A stretch of 64,000 bases of DNA from the NCBI GenBank assembly GCA_029783825.1, contig JAREIK010002413.1, positions 39,233 to 103,232 on the forward strand, read 5' to 3'. Below the pieces are notes generated by a model that saw only the letters and a list, made by a program, of their open reading frames with translations, searched no databases and was not told where the DNA came from. The position numbers and the translations under genes are program-made. Shown here piece by piece: positions 12,069-23,700 of the stretch. Within the stretch, counting starts at the first letter, position 1. Every line of letters starts with the position of its first letter. This stretch comes from Sapria himalayana. Lineage: Eukaryota > Streptophyta > Magnoliopsida > Malpighiales > Rafflesiaceae.

Positions 12069-15000
12069 TTTGTATTCATTTATAAGCTTATATATTTTTT
12101 GATGAAAAATAAATTATTTAAATTATATTTGTCTCACTATTAATTTATTTTTTAATTTATATTTCTATAAAAATAAACTAATAAATAATTAAAATGTATA
12201 TATAAAATTATAATGAATACTAATAAAAATGAAATTTATGACTTATTATTTAGGTTATACCTATTTAATGGTTTAAGTTTATTGTGGTTTTGGGGTTAAT
12301 GAGTTTATTGATTTATATGTTTACACATTTAGGTTCTATTTATTGATTTATAGGTTTTATTTAATCAAAGAAATAACAAAAAATTTATTTTTATGAATTT
12401 TTTTGATTTTTAAAGGTATAACCTTTGAAAATATAATAATTTTATAATAGTTCAAAAATATGAATAATATTCTAAAAAATTTTATTAATATAAAAAATTT
12501 TATATTTGATGTAAAATATAATATTATTTATGTAAATTCAACATAAAAAATATATTTGATGTTTACACTTAGTTATAATAATCTTAATAATTATATTTGA
12601 TGTAAATTCAAGATAAAAATTTTATTAATATATATTATTTTGATGATCAACAAATAAATTAATAAACTATTATTAATAAGACAGATATTAATTAAAATAT
12701 AATTGCAGAACCCAAAATAATTTAAAATCAAAGTAAACTATTTTACTAAATAAAATTTTAAATTTTTGAAATTTTGTTTATTTTTATAAGATTATATTTT
12801 TTTAATAAAAAATAATTTATTTAAATTATATATGTCTCACTCATTATTTATTTTGTAATTAATATTTCTATAAAAATAAACTAAAAAATAATTAAAAGAA
12901 GTATTAAAAATTATAATGAAAACAAATAAAAATATAAACTATTCTTAATAAGATTGATAGCAATTAAAATATAATTGCAAAACCTTTATATAATGATTCA
13001 AAATCAAAGTAAAATATATTACTAAATAATAATCTTTTGTTTTTAAATTTTTACTTCTTTTTATATGCTTATATTTTTTTTGATTAAAAATAAATTATTA
13101 AAATTATAGTTGTCTCGCTCATTATTTATTTTGTAATTAATATTTCTATAAAAAATAAACTAATAAATAATTAAAATGAATATTTAAAATTATAATGAAT
13201 ACAAATTAAAATGAGATTTATGATTTATTATATGTGGTATACCGGTTTAATTGTTTAATTATTTATGAGTTTTGTCGTTTAAGAGTTTATCAATTTATGT
13301 TTTTAGGTATTTAGTGGTTTATAGGTTTTATTTATATAATAAAAATATAAAAAAAAATTTAGATTTTTTCTGATTTTCAAAGATTATACCCTTTAAAAAT
13401 AAACTAATTTTTAAAATTTTTTAAAATGTGAATACTATGTATAATTATATTAATCTTACTAATTATATATCATATAAATTCAATATAAACAATTTTAATG
13501 ATAAATATTATAATAATGATAAACAATTAAATTAATAAACTATTATTAATAATATAAATATTAATTAAAATATATTTACATAACACTAAATGATTCAAAT
13601 TCATATCAAAATATATTACTAAATAATAATATTTAATTTTTAAATCTCTCCTTCTTTTTATAAGCTTATATTTTTTTGATTAAAAAAAATTATTTAAATA
13701 ATATTTGTCTTACTAGAACTTTATTATGTAATTAATTTTTCTAAATAATTAAACAATAAATGTTAAAATGTATATGTATTTAGGGGTTTCGGGGTTTATG
13801 AGCTTACTAATTTAAGTAAGTAAGCATTTAATGGTCTATAGATTTTATTTAAAAAAATAAAATAACTAAAAATTTATTTTTATTATTTTTTCTCATTTTT
13901 TAAGATTATAACCTTTGAAAATATAATAATTTTTAAAATTTTTTCAAAAGTGAATACAATATTTATTAATAATAATCATAATAATTATATATTATATGGA
14001 TTCAATATAAATAATTTTATTTATAGATATTCTAATAATTATAAAAAAATCAATTAAAAATCTATTATGAATAAGATTGATATTACTTAAAATATAATAT
14101 CAAAACCTAAAAAGATTTAAAAGCAAATCAAAATATATCACTAAATAATAATTATTTGTTTTTAAATTTTTATGATTTTTATATGCTTATCTATTTTTTT
14201 AATGAAATTTTTTTTAATAAATTATATTTTTAACTCATAATTTATTTTATAATTAATATATATTTATAAATTAAAAACTAAACAATCAAAATGATTTTTT
14301 TAAATTATAATGAAAACAAATAATAATGAGATTTATTAAGTATTATTTAGTGTATACCTATTTAAAGAATTATCAATATAGGGTTATTGGGATTTTGTAG
14401 TTTAGTCATTTAAGTGTTTAGGCATTTATTGGTGTATAGGTTTTATTTAAACAATGAAATAATTAAAAAAATAAATTTTTTATTTTTTCACTTTTTCAAA
14501 GGTTATAACCTTTGAAAATATAATAATTTTAAAATTTTTTTCAAAAGTGAATATAATATTTAATTATAATAATCATTATATTTATATATAATATAAATTC
14601 AATATAAATATTTTTATTGATAAATATTCTAATAATGTTGAAAAAATAACTTTATAATCTATTATTTATAAGATAGATATCATTTAAAATATATTTACAA
14701 AACCTAAAATGATTTAGAAGCAAAGCAAAATATATTACTATACAATAATTTTTTGTTTTGAAATTTTAATTTCTTTTAAAAAGTTTATCTATAATTTATT
14801 GAAGAAAAATAATTTTTAAAAATTATATTTGTTTAACTCATAAATTATTTTGTAATTAATATTTATATAAAAATAAAAAAAAAATAAATTATTAAAATGA
14901 ATATTTAAAATTATAATTAAAAAAATGAGATTTATTATTTATTATTTAGGGTATACCGGTCTAATTTAAATTAGATATGTCTTACTAATACTTTATTTTG

Positions 15001-17106
15001 TATTTAATATTTCTATAAAAATAAACTAAAAAGTAATTAAAATAAAAATTTAAAATTATACTAAATAAAAATTAAAATGATATTTATGATTTATTTTTAA
15101 TGTATACTTGTTTAATAGTTTATGTATTTAGTGGTTGTCTTTTAGGAGTTTAGCGATTTAGGCTTTTAGGCATTTAGTGGTTTATAGGTTTTATTTAATC
15201 AATAAAATAACAAAAAAAATTTGTAATTTTTTTTCATTTTCTTAGCTTATCACCTTTGGAAATATAATAATATTTAAAATTTTTTGAAATGTCAATACAA
15301 GATTTAGTTATAATAATATTAGTAATTATATATGTTATAAATTCAATATAAAAAATTTTATTGATTGATATTATAATAATTATCATTAATTAAATTAATA
15401 AACTACTAATAATATGATAGATATTAATTAAAAAATATTTACAAAACCCCAATTGATTCAAAAATAAAGTAAAATATATTACTGGATAATAATTTTTAAT
15501 TTTTAAATTTTTACTTCTTTTATAAGCATATATATTTTTTTTGATTAAAAATAAATTATTTAAATTATATTAGTCTTAATCATAATTTATTTTTTAATAA
15601 ATATTTCTATAAAAATAAACTAATAAATAATTAAAATGAATATTTAAAACTATAATAAATAGAAATTAAAATTAGATTTATTAATTATTATGAATTATAT
15701 AGCAGTTTAATGGTTTATGTATTTATGCATTACGGGGTTTAGGTGTTTACTGATTTAAATGTGTATGTATTTAGTGGTTTATAGGTTTTTTTTAAAAATA
15801 ACATAACAAAACATATATTTTTATTATTTATTGATATTTTCAAAGTTTATAACCTTTGAAAATATAATAATTTTTTAATTTTTTTCAAAAGTGAATTCAA
15901 TATTTAGTTATAATAATCATTATATTTATATATCATATAAATTCAATATAAACAATTTTATTGATAAATATTATAATAATGATCAAAAAATAAATTAATA
16001 ATCTATTATTAATAAGATAGATATGAATTAATATATAATTACAAAACCTAAAATTATTCAGAAGCAAAGCAAAATATATTACTATATAATATTTATTTGC
16101 TTAAAAATTTTTTTTTCTTTTAAAAAGTTTTCTATAATTTTTTCATGAAATACAATTTATATAAATTATATTTGTCTAACACAATTTATTTTGTAATTAA
16201 TATTTATATATAAATAAACAAATAAATAATTAAAATGAATATTTAAAATTATAATGAAAAAAATGAGATTTATTATTTATTATTTAGGGATCCGGTTTAA
16301 TTTAAATTAGATCTGTCTCATTTATAATTTATTTTGTAATTAATATTTCTATAAAATAAATTGATAAATAATTAAAATAAAAATTTAAAATTATACTGAA
16401 TAAAAATTAAAATGAGATTTATGATTTATTATTAATGTATACCAGTTTAATAATTTAAGTATTTAGAGGTTTTGTTGTTAGGAGTTTAGCGATTTATGTT
16501 TTTAGGATTTTAGTGGTTTATAGGTTTTTTTTTTAAAATAAAATAATAAAAAAAAATTTCTATAATTTTTTATCATTTTATTAGGTTATAACATTTGAAA
16601 ATATAATAATATTTAAAATATTTTGAAATTTTAATACAATATTTTGTTATTATAATATTAATAATTATATATCATAGAAATTTAATATAAATAATTTATT
16701 AATAGATATTATAATAATGATCAAAAATTAAATTTATAAACTATTAAAATTAAGATAGATATTAATTAAAAAAATTTATAAAACCTAAATTGATTCAAAA
16801 TTGAACTTATATTACTTGATAATAATTGTTAATTTTTAAATTTATACTTCTTTTATTAGCGTATATTTTTATTATATAAATAATATATTATTTAAATTAT
16901 ATTTGTCGCACTCATAATTTATTTTGTAATAAATATTTCTAAATAAATACACTAATAAATAATTAAAATCAATATTTAAAAATATAATAAATAGCAATAA
17001 AAATTAGATTTATTAATTATTAAGTAGTTTTTAGTTGTTTAATGGTTTATGTATTTAGGCATTAGAGGGTTTAGGAGTTTACTGATTTAACTTTATATGT
17101 ATTTAG

Positions 17107-17696
17107 TAGGGCTACTCACGTGACACGGAGATTCGCGACCCGACCCCAAGCCTTTTCCCGAAAAATCGGAACTGAGAAAATCCATTGACTTTGACTTTTC
17201 TCGTCCCATTCTGTCACGTATTTTTTCTTTTGGGATGGTTCCAGATCTTAAGCAATATCCATCCCGAGAACCGTCCCATCCTAAAAAATCTATACTAGAA
17301 CCAGGAATATATATATATATCATGAAGATGCCTCCAATTTCGCTACTGCCCATCAAATTCCAATGCACCTATTGCTGTTCCGACGAGTTCCATGCCACCT
17401 CACGCCATTCCAGCCATGTTTAGTTAGGTCCGGCCTTTGTCCGCCGGACTTCTGATTGTCTCCACCATGTCTCATATACCACCAGCCTTTTGGTTTGTTT
17501 TTTTGATGAGAATTGAGTGATTAATTATTATTATTATTATGTGTCTCAGTCAGTTTTGTTGAGTATTGGTTTTGGTGTTGTGGTTGGGACGAATGAGTGG
17601 GATGAATGTGTTACAGTCAGTTTTGTAGAGCTTGCTTATTTGTAATATTTATATGTATTTATTCTTAACATATCATATTAATTAATGGCAATGCAG
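17107..17696 (+). other. hAT 5' non-coding and subterminal region
   Basis: This GC-richer leader contains repeated CCCGAC, CGTCCC and GGGATGG words, an (AT)n tract at about 17309-17320, and two imperfect copies of a CAGTCAGTTTTGT word at about 17548 and 17614. The sequence just before the proposed transposase start ends in ATGCAG, like a 3' splice site, so a 5'-leader intron is possible. Short overlapping frames on both strands here (17093-17423) show no domain and are not annotated as genes. Confidence 0.6.
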
Positions 17697-17881
17697 ATGG
17701 CACAATCCAGAGGTAAACGAAAAATATAATAATTGAAGATGATCACATCTCAAATGATCAGAGTACTGGTAAATACAATCATCATCCTTTCACGAACCCT
17801 CCTATTGTTACGACACGTTCTTAAATTCCAATTGTAAAATAAAGTCAAGGTACATCTGAACCTCAAGCTCATAAAAATTAT

Positions 17882-18050
17882 AAGTCTGCTGTTTGGGAAA
17901 CTTATGAGATATTAGTTGATTCAGAGAAAATGAAACTGGTAGGGCAGCTTGTTTATGGTGTAGGAAAGAAATCTTGGCAAAAAGTAATCAAAGTACTTCG
18001 GGTTTATTGAAATACTTGAGAAAGACTTGTAGAAATTTTCACACAAAAAA
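17882..18050 (+). other. BED zinc-finger remnant of the hAT transposase
   Basis: KSAVWETYEILVDSEKMK is read in one frame from 17882. ACLWCRKEIL, followed by TSGLLKYLRKTCRNFH, is read in another frame from 17944, so a frameshift lies between them. BED fingers bind DNA at transposon ends through a zinc held by CxxC and later H/C residues. CxxC (CLWC) and the later C are present, but the position normally His in LLKHL is Tyr (LLKYL). A stop follows within a few codons of the FHTKK stretch. Confidence 0.85.
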
Positions 18051-18197
18051 GAATTAATAGAAGCTCACAAAGGTAAGACAAGTCACAATCTTTGTTGAGT
18101 TTCCCTAAAGGTACTAGTTCAGAGGATAATAAATTAACTTGTTGGCAATTTGATCATCAACTAGTTAGGGATACTTTGGTGAAAATGATCATAAAAG

Positions 18198-18952
18198 ATG
18201 AATTGCCTTTGTTTTGTTGAGAGGGATGTGTTTAAGGAGTTTTATGAAGTTAGTGTGCCGCAATTTAAAAATCCATCTAGGCTCTCTTTGTTGAGGGATT
18301 GTTTTTCTTTGTTTGTGAAGGAAAAGAAGAAATTATTTGTTAGCATATCATCGCATTGTTGTAGAGTTTCATTGACTACCGACACTTGTACTAGCATTCA
18401 AAATTAGTCTTATATATGTTTGACTGTTCATTCCAATGATTCTCAATGGAATATGCATAAAAGGCTTTTGAACTTTTGTCTAATTAAATGTTATTCTGGA
18501 GTTAATATTAGAAATGCAATTGAGTTTTGCATGAATGAATGGGGTTTGATAAAGTTGATGTTCATTAATGTTGACAATGCATCAAATAATGATGTTGCAG
18601 TTGAACAATTGAAAAAAGGGTTGTGAAGAAAAGTGTTGTACCTTTGAGAGGCGAGAATTTTCATATGAGATGTTGTGCTCATATCCTAAACTTAATTGTC
18701 ATGGATGGTATTGCAAGAGTTGAGTGTGCTATTCAAAAAATTAGAGGTGTGGTGAAATATGTGAGGAGGAGTCCTAGAAGATTAGATATGTTTAAGTTAT
18801 GTGATGAAGATGCAAACTTGACATATGAATCTTCATTGCAATTAGATTGTCATACAAGATGGAATTCCACTTATTTGATGATACAAACTGATATAAAATA
18901 TCAAAAAGAATTTGATAAGTTGGAGGACAAAGACAAAAGGTTTTTGAAGTAG
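18198..18952 (+). other. RNase-H-like catalytic core remnant of the hAT transposase
   Basis: One frame runs from 18198 through a TAG at 18405 to a TGA at 18624. Translation then continues in the next frame from 18623 to 18949. Family landmarks are VFKEFYEVSVPQFKNPSR, SLTTDTCTSIQN (first catalytic Asp), LTVHSNDSQWNMHKRLLNF, INVDNASNND (second Asp), MRCCAHILNLIV, VRRSPRRLDMF and HTRWNSTYLM. Only single-base lesions separate these blocks, so the decay is moderate. Confidence 0.88.
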
Positions 18953-19602
18953 TTTGGTTCAAACGTTCCAACTGAGAAAGACTGAACAAACCCCAAAATT
19001 TTGGCTCGTTTTTTGAAATCTTTTTTTGAGGTAACTTATAAATTTTCTAGCTCATAATATTCTACCACTAGTGTTTATTTTCATTAGATTATTCGAATTT
19101 TGAAAAAAAATTGAGCTTTGTGAAAATAGTAGAGATATAATGGTGTCTGAAATGGGTATAAAAATGAGGCATAAATTCAACAAATATTGGGGTTCTCTTC
19201 ATTCAACAAATATTATGCTTTTTGTAGCAGTAGTGTTGGATCCTAGATATAAGCTCAAATATCTTAAGGTTAAGTACACTTATAATTATGGTTAGGAATT
19301 AGCTAAAAATTTAGCGAAAAAAGTTATAAATGCTTTAAATGAGATGATGGATGATTATAAATATTTAAATGAAGATGAATCAAAAGAAGATGATTTCTCT
19401 TCTACTATGTTTAAGAAAAATGATGATTTCTTTGATGGTAGTTATACTTATGTTGATGATTTTTTTTGTTGAATTCGAGAAAGAATAAGAAGTTGCAGCT
19501 TTGGAAGAGTAGGATAGGTACTTGGAGGACAAACTTTAAAAAAATAGAATTGATTTTGATCTTCTAAACTGGTGGAAGGTAAATGAGGTTAGGTATCCTT
19601 CT

Positions 19603-19824
19603 TTGGAAAATGTAGCAAGGGATGTATTTTCTATCCAAGCATCTACTGTGGCCTACGAATCTACATTAGCACTTGGGAGGAGAACTTTAGATAAATTTAG
19701 GAGTTCTTTAACACCTATTACTGCTGAAGTTCTCATATGTCTACAAGATTGGTTGAGAAGCTCAAACAAACCTATTGAAATTGAAGAATTAGTTAAAGGC
19801 CTTGATGATAATGAATCAGGTTAG
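19603..19824 (+). other. hATC dimerisation region remnant
   Basis: A 73-codon open stretch holds FSIQASTVAYES, RRTLDKFRSSLTP and LICLQDWLRSS, the typical C-terminal dimerisation region of plant hAT transposases. The Glu of AYES (normally ASES) is the third catalytic acid. The following sequence fits a GT-AG intron, with an exon continuing as ESEGSQDPNILPTIV. Confidence 0.88.
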
Positions 19825-19910
19825 TATAGAAATCTTGTAAATTTTAATTTCACTTTTACTTATTTTATTCATTCAATTTAATAAAAATATGGTTCAATTT
19901 CAATTTTCAG
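19820..19910 (+). other. Probable intron near the 3' end of the transposase
   Basis: The donor is CAG|GTTAGT and the acceptor is AATTTTCAG|AGGGG. It has a T-rich body of 91 bp. Joining keeps the frame open from NES into EGSQDPNILPTIV. A second possible intron lies at about 19989-20077, ending TTCTACAG before TGGAAGAAG. Confidence 0.5.
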
Positions 19911-20120
19911 AGGGGTCACAAGATCCAAATATTCTTCCAACTATAGTTGGCCAACTAAATTTGAAATGGGTGTATTAAATTTTATAAGGTAATATTTTGT
20001 TTTTTTATTACTCTTTCATCTTAGAAATTTATGTCTACATGATTAACACATTTTCATCTTTGGTTGTCCTTCTACAGTGGAAGAAGAAAAGGAAGGAGTT
20101 GAAGAAGAGATAATTAATTG

Positions 20121-20710
20121 GGTTTGGATTTTCGTTGCTGTTCCTGGACGGACCTTTGAAATGATTATTATCATGATTGTTATTAGTTGTATTTTTTTTG
20201 TTATATTAAGCTGCCTAATTTTAGCAATTACTTAAGTAGTAATTGATGCTACCAATGTTGGTGGTCATCTTTTGCTATTCCTTAATATTTTAAGTAATTG
20301 TTTAAAAAATGTAGTATTGCTATTATGGTTAACGTTCACTCGGCTGAACAAAGCCAACTTGTGAAAAAACAAAGAACCAAATTAAGCACACAACTGGGTC
20401 CCGTTCTATTTAACATTTCTATCCTTTTCTGCACATCAAAGCTTTTGACAAGGTAATGAAACTCATTTGTGGTATTCAGTCTATTTGACAAAACAAAATT
20501 TGCACAATTTGAGTTTAAAAGATACATAACTAAGGAATGATAAAGGTACAACAAAAGGTTTCGACATGAACTAATTTGGCCAGTTTGAAGAAAATAAATT
20601 GCAAAAAAATGTCTGAACTCCATTCTGTCTCGGAACCATTTTCTCCTACCCAAAATCCCCGATCTTCGTCCCGTCCCATCCCAATATTTTCAACCTATGG
20701 GACAAGTCTA
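20121..20710 (+). other. hAT 3' non-coding and subterminal region
   Basis: This is about 590 bp of non-coding sequence ending in the GC-rich subterminal stretch from about 20625 (CGGAACC, CTCCTACCC, CGTCCCGTCCCATCC) and the proposed terminus ACAAGTCTA. The minus-strand 105-codon frame at 20336-20653 lies across it without any recognisable domain. Confidence 0.6.
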
Positions 20711-23700
20711 GAGATTAAATTGTTTAGGCATTTAGTGGTTTATAAGTTTTATTTTAAATAATAAAATTATAAAAAAATTAGTTTTGTGATTGTTTATCAT
20801 TTTTGAAGGTTATAACCTTTGAAAATATAATAATTTTTTTCAAATTTTTTTGAAAGGTAAATTTAATATTTAGTTATAATAATCTTAATAATTATAAGAC
20901 ATTTAAATTCAATATAATTAATTTTATTATTAGATATTATAAAATTCATCAAATAATAAATTAATAAACTATTTTAATAAGATTGGTTGCAATTAAAATA
21001 TAATTGCAAACCCTATATATAATGATTCAAAATCAAAGTATAATATATTACTAAAAAATAATTTTTTTTTTTAAATTTGTACTTCTTTTTATAAGCTTAT
21101 ATTTTTTTTTGATTAAAAATAAATAATTAAAATTATAGTTGTCTCTCTCATTATTTATTTTGTAATTAATATTTCTATAAAAAATAAACTAATAAATAAT
21201 TAAAATGAATATTTAAAATTATAATGAATACAAATTAAAATGAGATTTAAGATTTATTATATGTGGTATCCCGGTGTAATGGTTTGATTATTTAGAAGTT
21301 TTTTCATTTAGGAGTTTATGAATTTATGTTTTTATGTATTTAGTGGTTTATAGGTTTTATTTATATAATAAAAATAAAAATTTTTTTTTTAGATTTTTTG
21401 TGATTTCTAAAGGTTATAACCTTTAAAAATAAAATAATTTTTAAAATTTATTGAAATGTGAATACTATGTATATTATATTAATCTTACTAATTATATATC
21501 ATATAAATTCAATATAAATAATTTTAATGATATATATTATAATAATGATAAAAAATTAAATTAATAAACTATTATTAATAATATAAATATTAATTAATAT
21601 ATATTTACATAACACAAACTTATTCTAAATCAAATCAAAATATATTACTAAATAATAATATTTAATTTTTAAATTTTTTATTCTTTTTATAAGCTTATAT
21701 TTTTTTGATTAAAAATAAATTATTTAAATAATATTTGTCTCACTAGAAATTTATTTTGTAATTAATTTTTCTAAAAAATTAAAATATGAATAATTAAAAT
21801 GAATATTTAAAATTATAATAAATAGAAATAAAAATTAGATTTATTATTTATTAAGTAGTATATAGATGTTAAAATTTTTATTTATTTAGGGGTTTTGGGA
21901 TTTATGAGCTTACTAATTTAAGTAAGTAAGCATTTAATGGTATATAGGTTTTATTAAAAATATAAAATAACTAAAAATTTATTTTTATTATAGTTTGCTA
22001 ATTTTTTAAGATTATAACCTTTGAAAATATAATAATTTTTAAATTTTTTTCAAAAGTGAATAAAATATTTATTTATAATAATCATAATAATTATATATCA
22101 TATAAATTCAATATAAACAATTTTATTGATAGATATTCTAATAATTATCAAAAAATAAATTAAAAATCTATTATGAATAAGATTGACTTTACTTAAAATA
22201 TAATATCAAAACCTAAAATGTTTCAAAAGCAAAGCAAAATATATTACTTAATAATAATTATTTGTTTTTAAATTTTTATTCTTTTTATAAGATTAACTAT
22301 TTTTTGATGAAAAATAATTTTTATAAATTATTTTTTAACTCATAATTTATTTTATAATTATTACAGATATACAAATAAAAAACTAAAAATAAAAATGATT
22401 TTTTTAAATCATAATAAAAACAAATAAAAATGAGATTTATTAATTATTATTTAGTGTATACCGGTTTAAATTATTATCTATATAGCGGTATCGAGATTTT
22501 GTAGTTTAGTTATTTAAGTGTTTAGACATTTTGTGGTGTATAGGTTTTATTTAAACAATGAAATAATAAAAAAAATATTTTTTTATTTTTTCACATTTTC
22601 AAAGGTTATATACTTGGAAAATATAATGATTTAAAATTTTTTTTCAAAAGTGAATATAATATTTAGTGATAATTATCATTATATTTATATATCATATAAA
22701 TTAAATATAAACATTTTTATTGATAAATATTCTAATAATTATCAAAAAATAAATTAATAATTTATTATTAATAAGATATATATCATTTAAAATATAATTA
22801 AAAATATTGAAATGATTATGAAGCTAAGCAAAATATATTTCTAAATAATAATTTTTTGTTTTGAAATTTTTTTTAAAAATTTATCTATATTTTTTTTGAT
22901 TAAAAATAATTTATATAAATTATATTAGTTTAACTCATATTTTATTTTGTAATTAATATTTATATAAAAATATACAAATAAATAATTAAAATGAAAATTT
23001 AAGATTATAATGAAACAAAAATGAGCTTTATTATTTATTATTTAGGGTATACCAGTTTAATTTAAATAAAATCTATCTAACTAATAATTTATTTTGTAAT
23101 TAATATTTCTATAAAAATAAACTGATAAATATTTAAAATTAAACTGAATAAAAATAAAATGAAATTTATGATTTATTATTAATGTATACTAGTTTAATTG
23201 TTTAAGTATTTAGAGGTTTTTTCATTTAGAAGTTTAGCGATTTATGTTTTTAGGCATTTAGTGGTTTATAGGTTTTATTTAAAATTTATTACTTAATAAT
23301 AAATTTTAATTTTTAAATTTTTACTTATTTTATAAGCGTAAATACTTTTATTGATTAAAAATGAATTATTTAAATTATATTTCTCACACTCATACTTTAT
23401 TTTGTAATAAATATTTCTATAAAAATAAAATAATAAATAATTAAAATGAATATTTAAAATTATAATAAATAGAAATAAAAATTTGATTTATTAATTATTA
23501 AGTAGTATAAAGTGGTTTAATGGTTTATGTATTTAGGCATTACGAGGTTTATGAATTTAGTGATTTAACTGTGTATGCATTTAGTTTTTATAGCTTTTAT
23601 TTAAAAAATAAATAAACAAAAAATTTATTTTATTATTTTTTGATATTTTCAAATGTTATAACCTTTGAAATATAATAATTTTTAAATTTTTTTCAAAAGT

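Larger units (their letters stand above)
7802..17106 (+). repeat. AT-rich satellite, block 2
   Basis: Palindrome positions are near 7912, 8505, 8894, 9492, 9969, 10501, 11094, 11521, 11791, 12413, 13381, 13902, 14498, 15245, 15843 and 16582. Spacings show short forms (about 390 bp at 8505, 480 bp at 9492, 425 bp at 11094), the standard form of about 600 bp, and long forms of about 740 bp (14498 and 15843). The 270-bp spacing at 11521 is a recent tandem duplication. The 968-bp spacing at 12413 spans a fused monomer pair plus a local A/T expansion at about 12450-12560. The perfect 26-bp palindrome at 14493-14518 is in this block. There are no genes. Confidence 0.92.
17697..20120 (+). pseudogene. 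hAT transposase pseudogene (RICESLEEPER-like)
   Basis: The ancestral protein was a nuclear transposase that cuts and joins its own element ends. Recognisable parts occur in family order: the start MAQSRGKRK at 17697; a BED zinc finger (17882-18050); a linker with WQFDHQLVRD (18083-18217); the RNase-H-like core with TTDTCTS and VDNASNND (18198-18623); RCCAHILNL and HTRWNSTYLM (18623-18949); the DUF4413-like stretch with KYWGSLHST and DPRYKLKYL (19140-19280); and the hATC dimerisation region with LDKFRSSLTP and LICLQDWLR (19603-19819). All three acidic catalytic positions are still visible (D at 18381, D at 18573, E at 19657). The frame is broken by at least four shifts and several stops, for example TAA near 17727, TGA at 18218, TAG at 18405, TGA at 18624 and TAG at 18950. 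The usual TTDTWTS tryptophan is cysteine. It cannot make a working protein. Confidence 0.9.
17107..20710 (+). mobile_element. hAT-superfamily DNA transposon, decayed autonomous copy
   Basis: A 3.6-kb element interrupts one satellite monomer. It encodes a broken hAT transposase (BED finger, RNase-H-like core, hATC dimerisation region). Proposed termini are imperfect inverted repeats: TAGGGCTACTCACGTG at the left, and TAGACTTGTCCCATAG as the complement of the right end. Both ends have GC-rich subterminal sequence, and the motif CCGTCCCATCC occurs at 17271 and again at 20671, as expected for transposase-binding subterminal repeats. I find no clean 8-bp target duplication. The satellite on both sides is in register: about 525 bp from the last palindrome on the left plus about 96 bp to the next on the right. 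Exact ends are uncertain by a few tens of bases. Confidence 0.85.

Noticed and set aside
20336..20653. 105-codon minus-strand frame in the hAT 3' region
   Set aside because: It overlaps the subterminal repeats, has no recognisable domain, and is antisense to the transposase.
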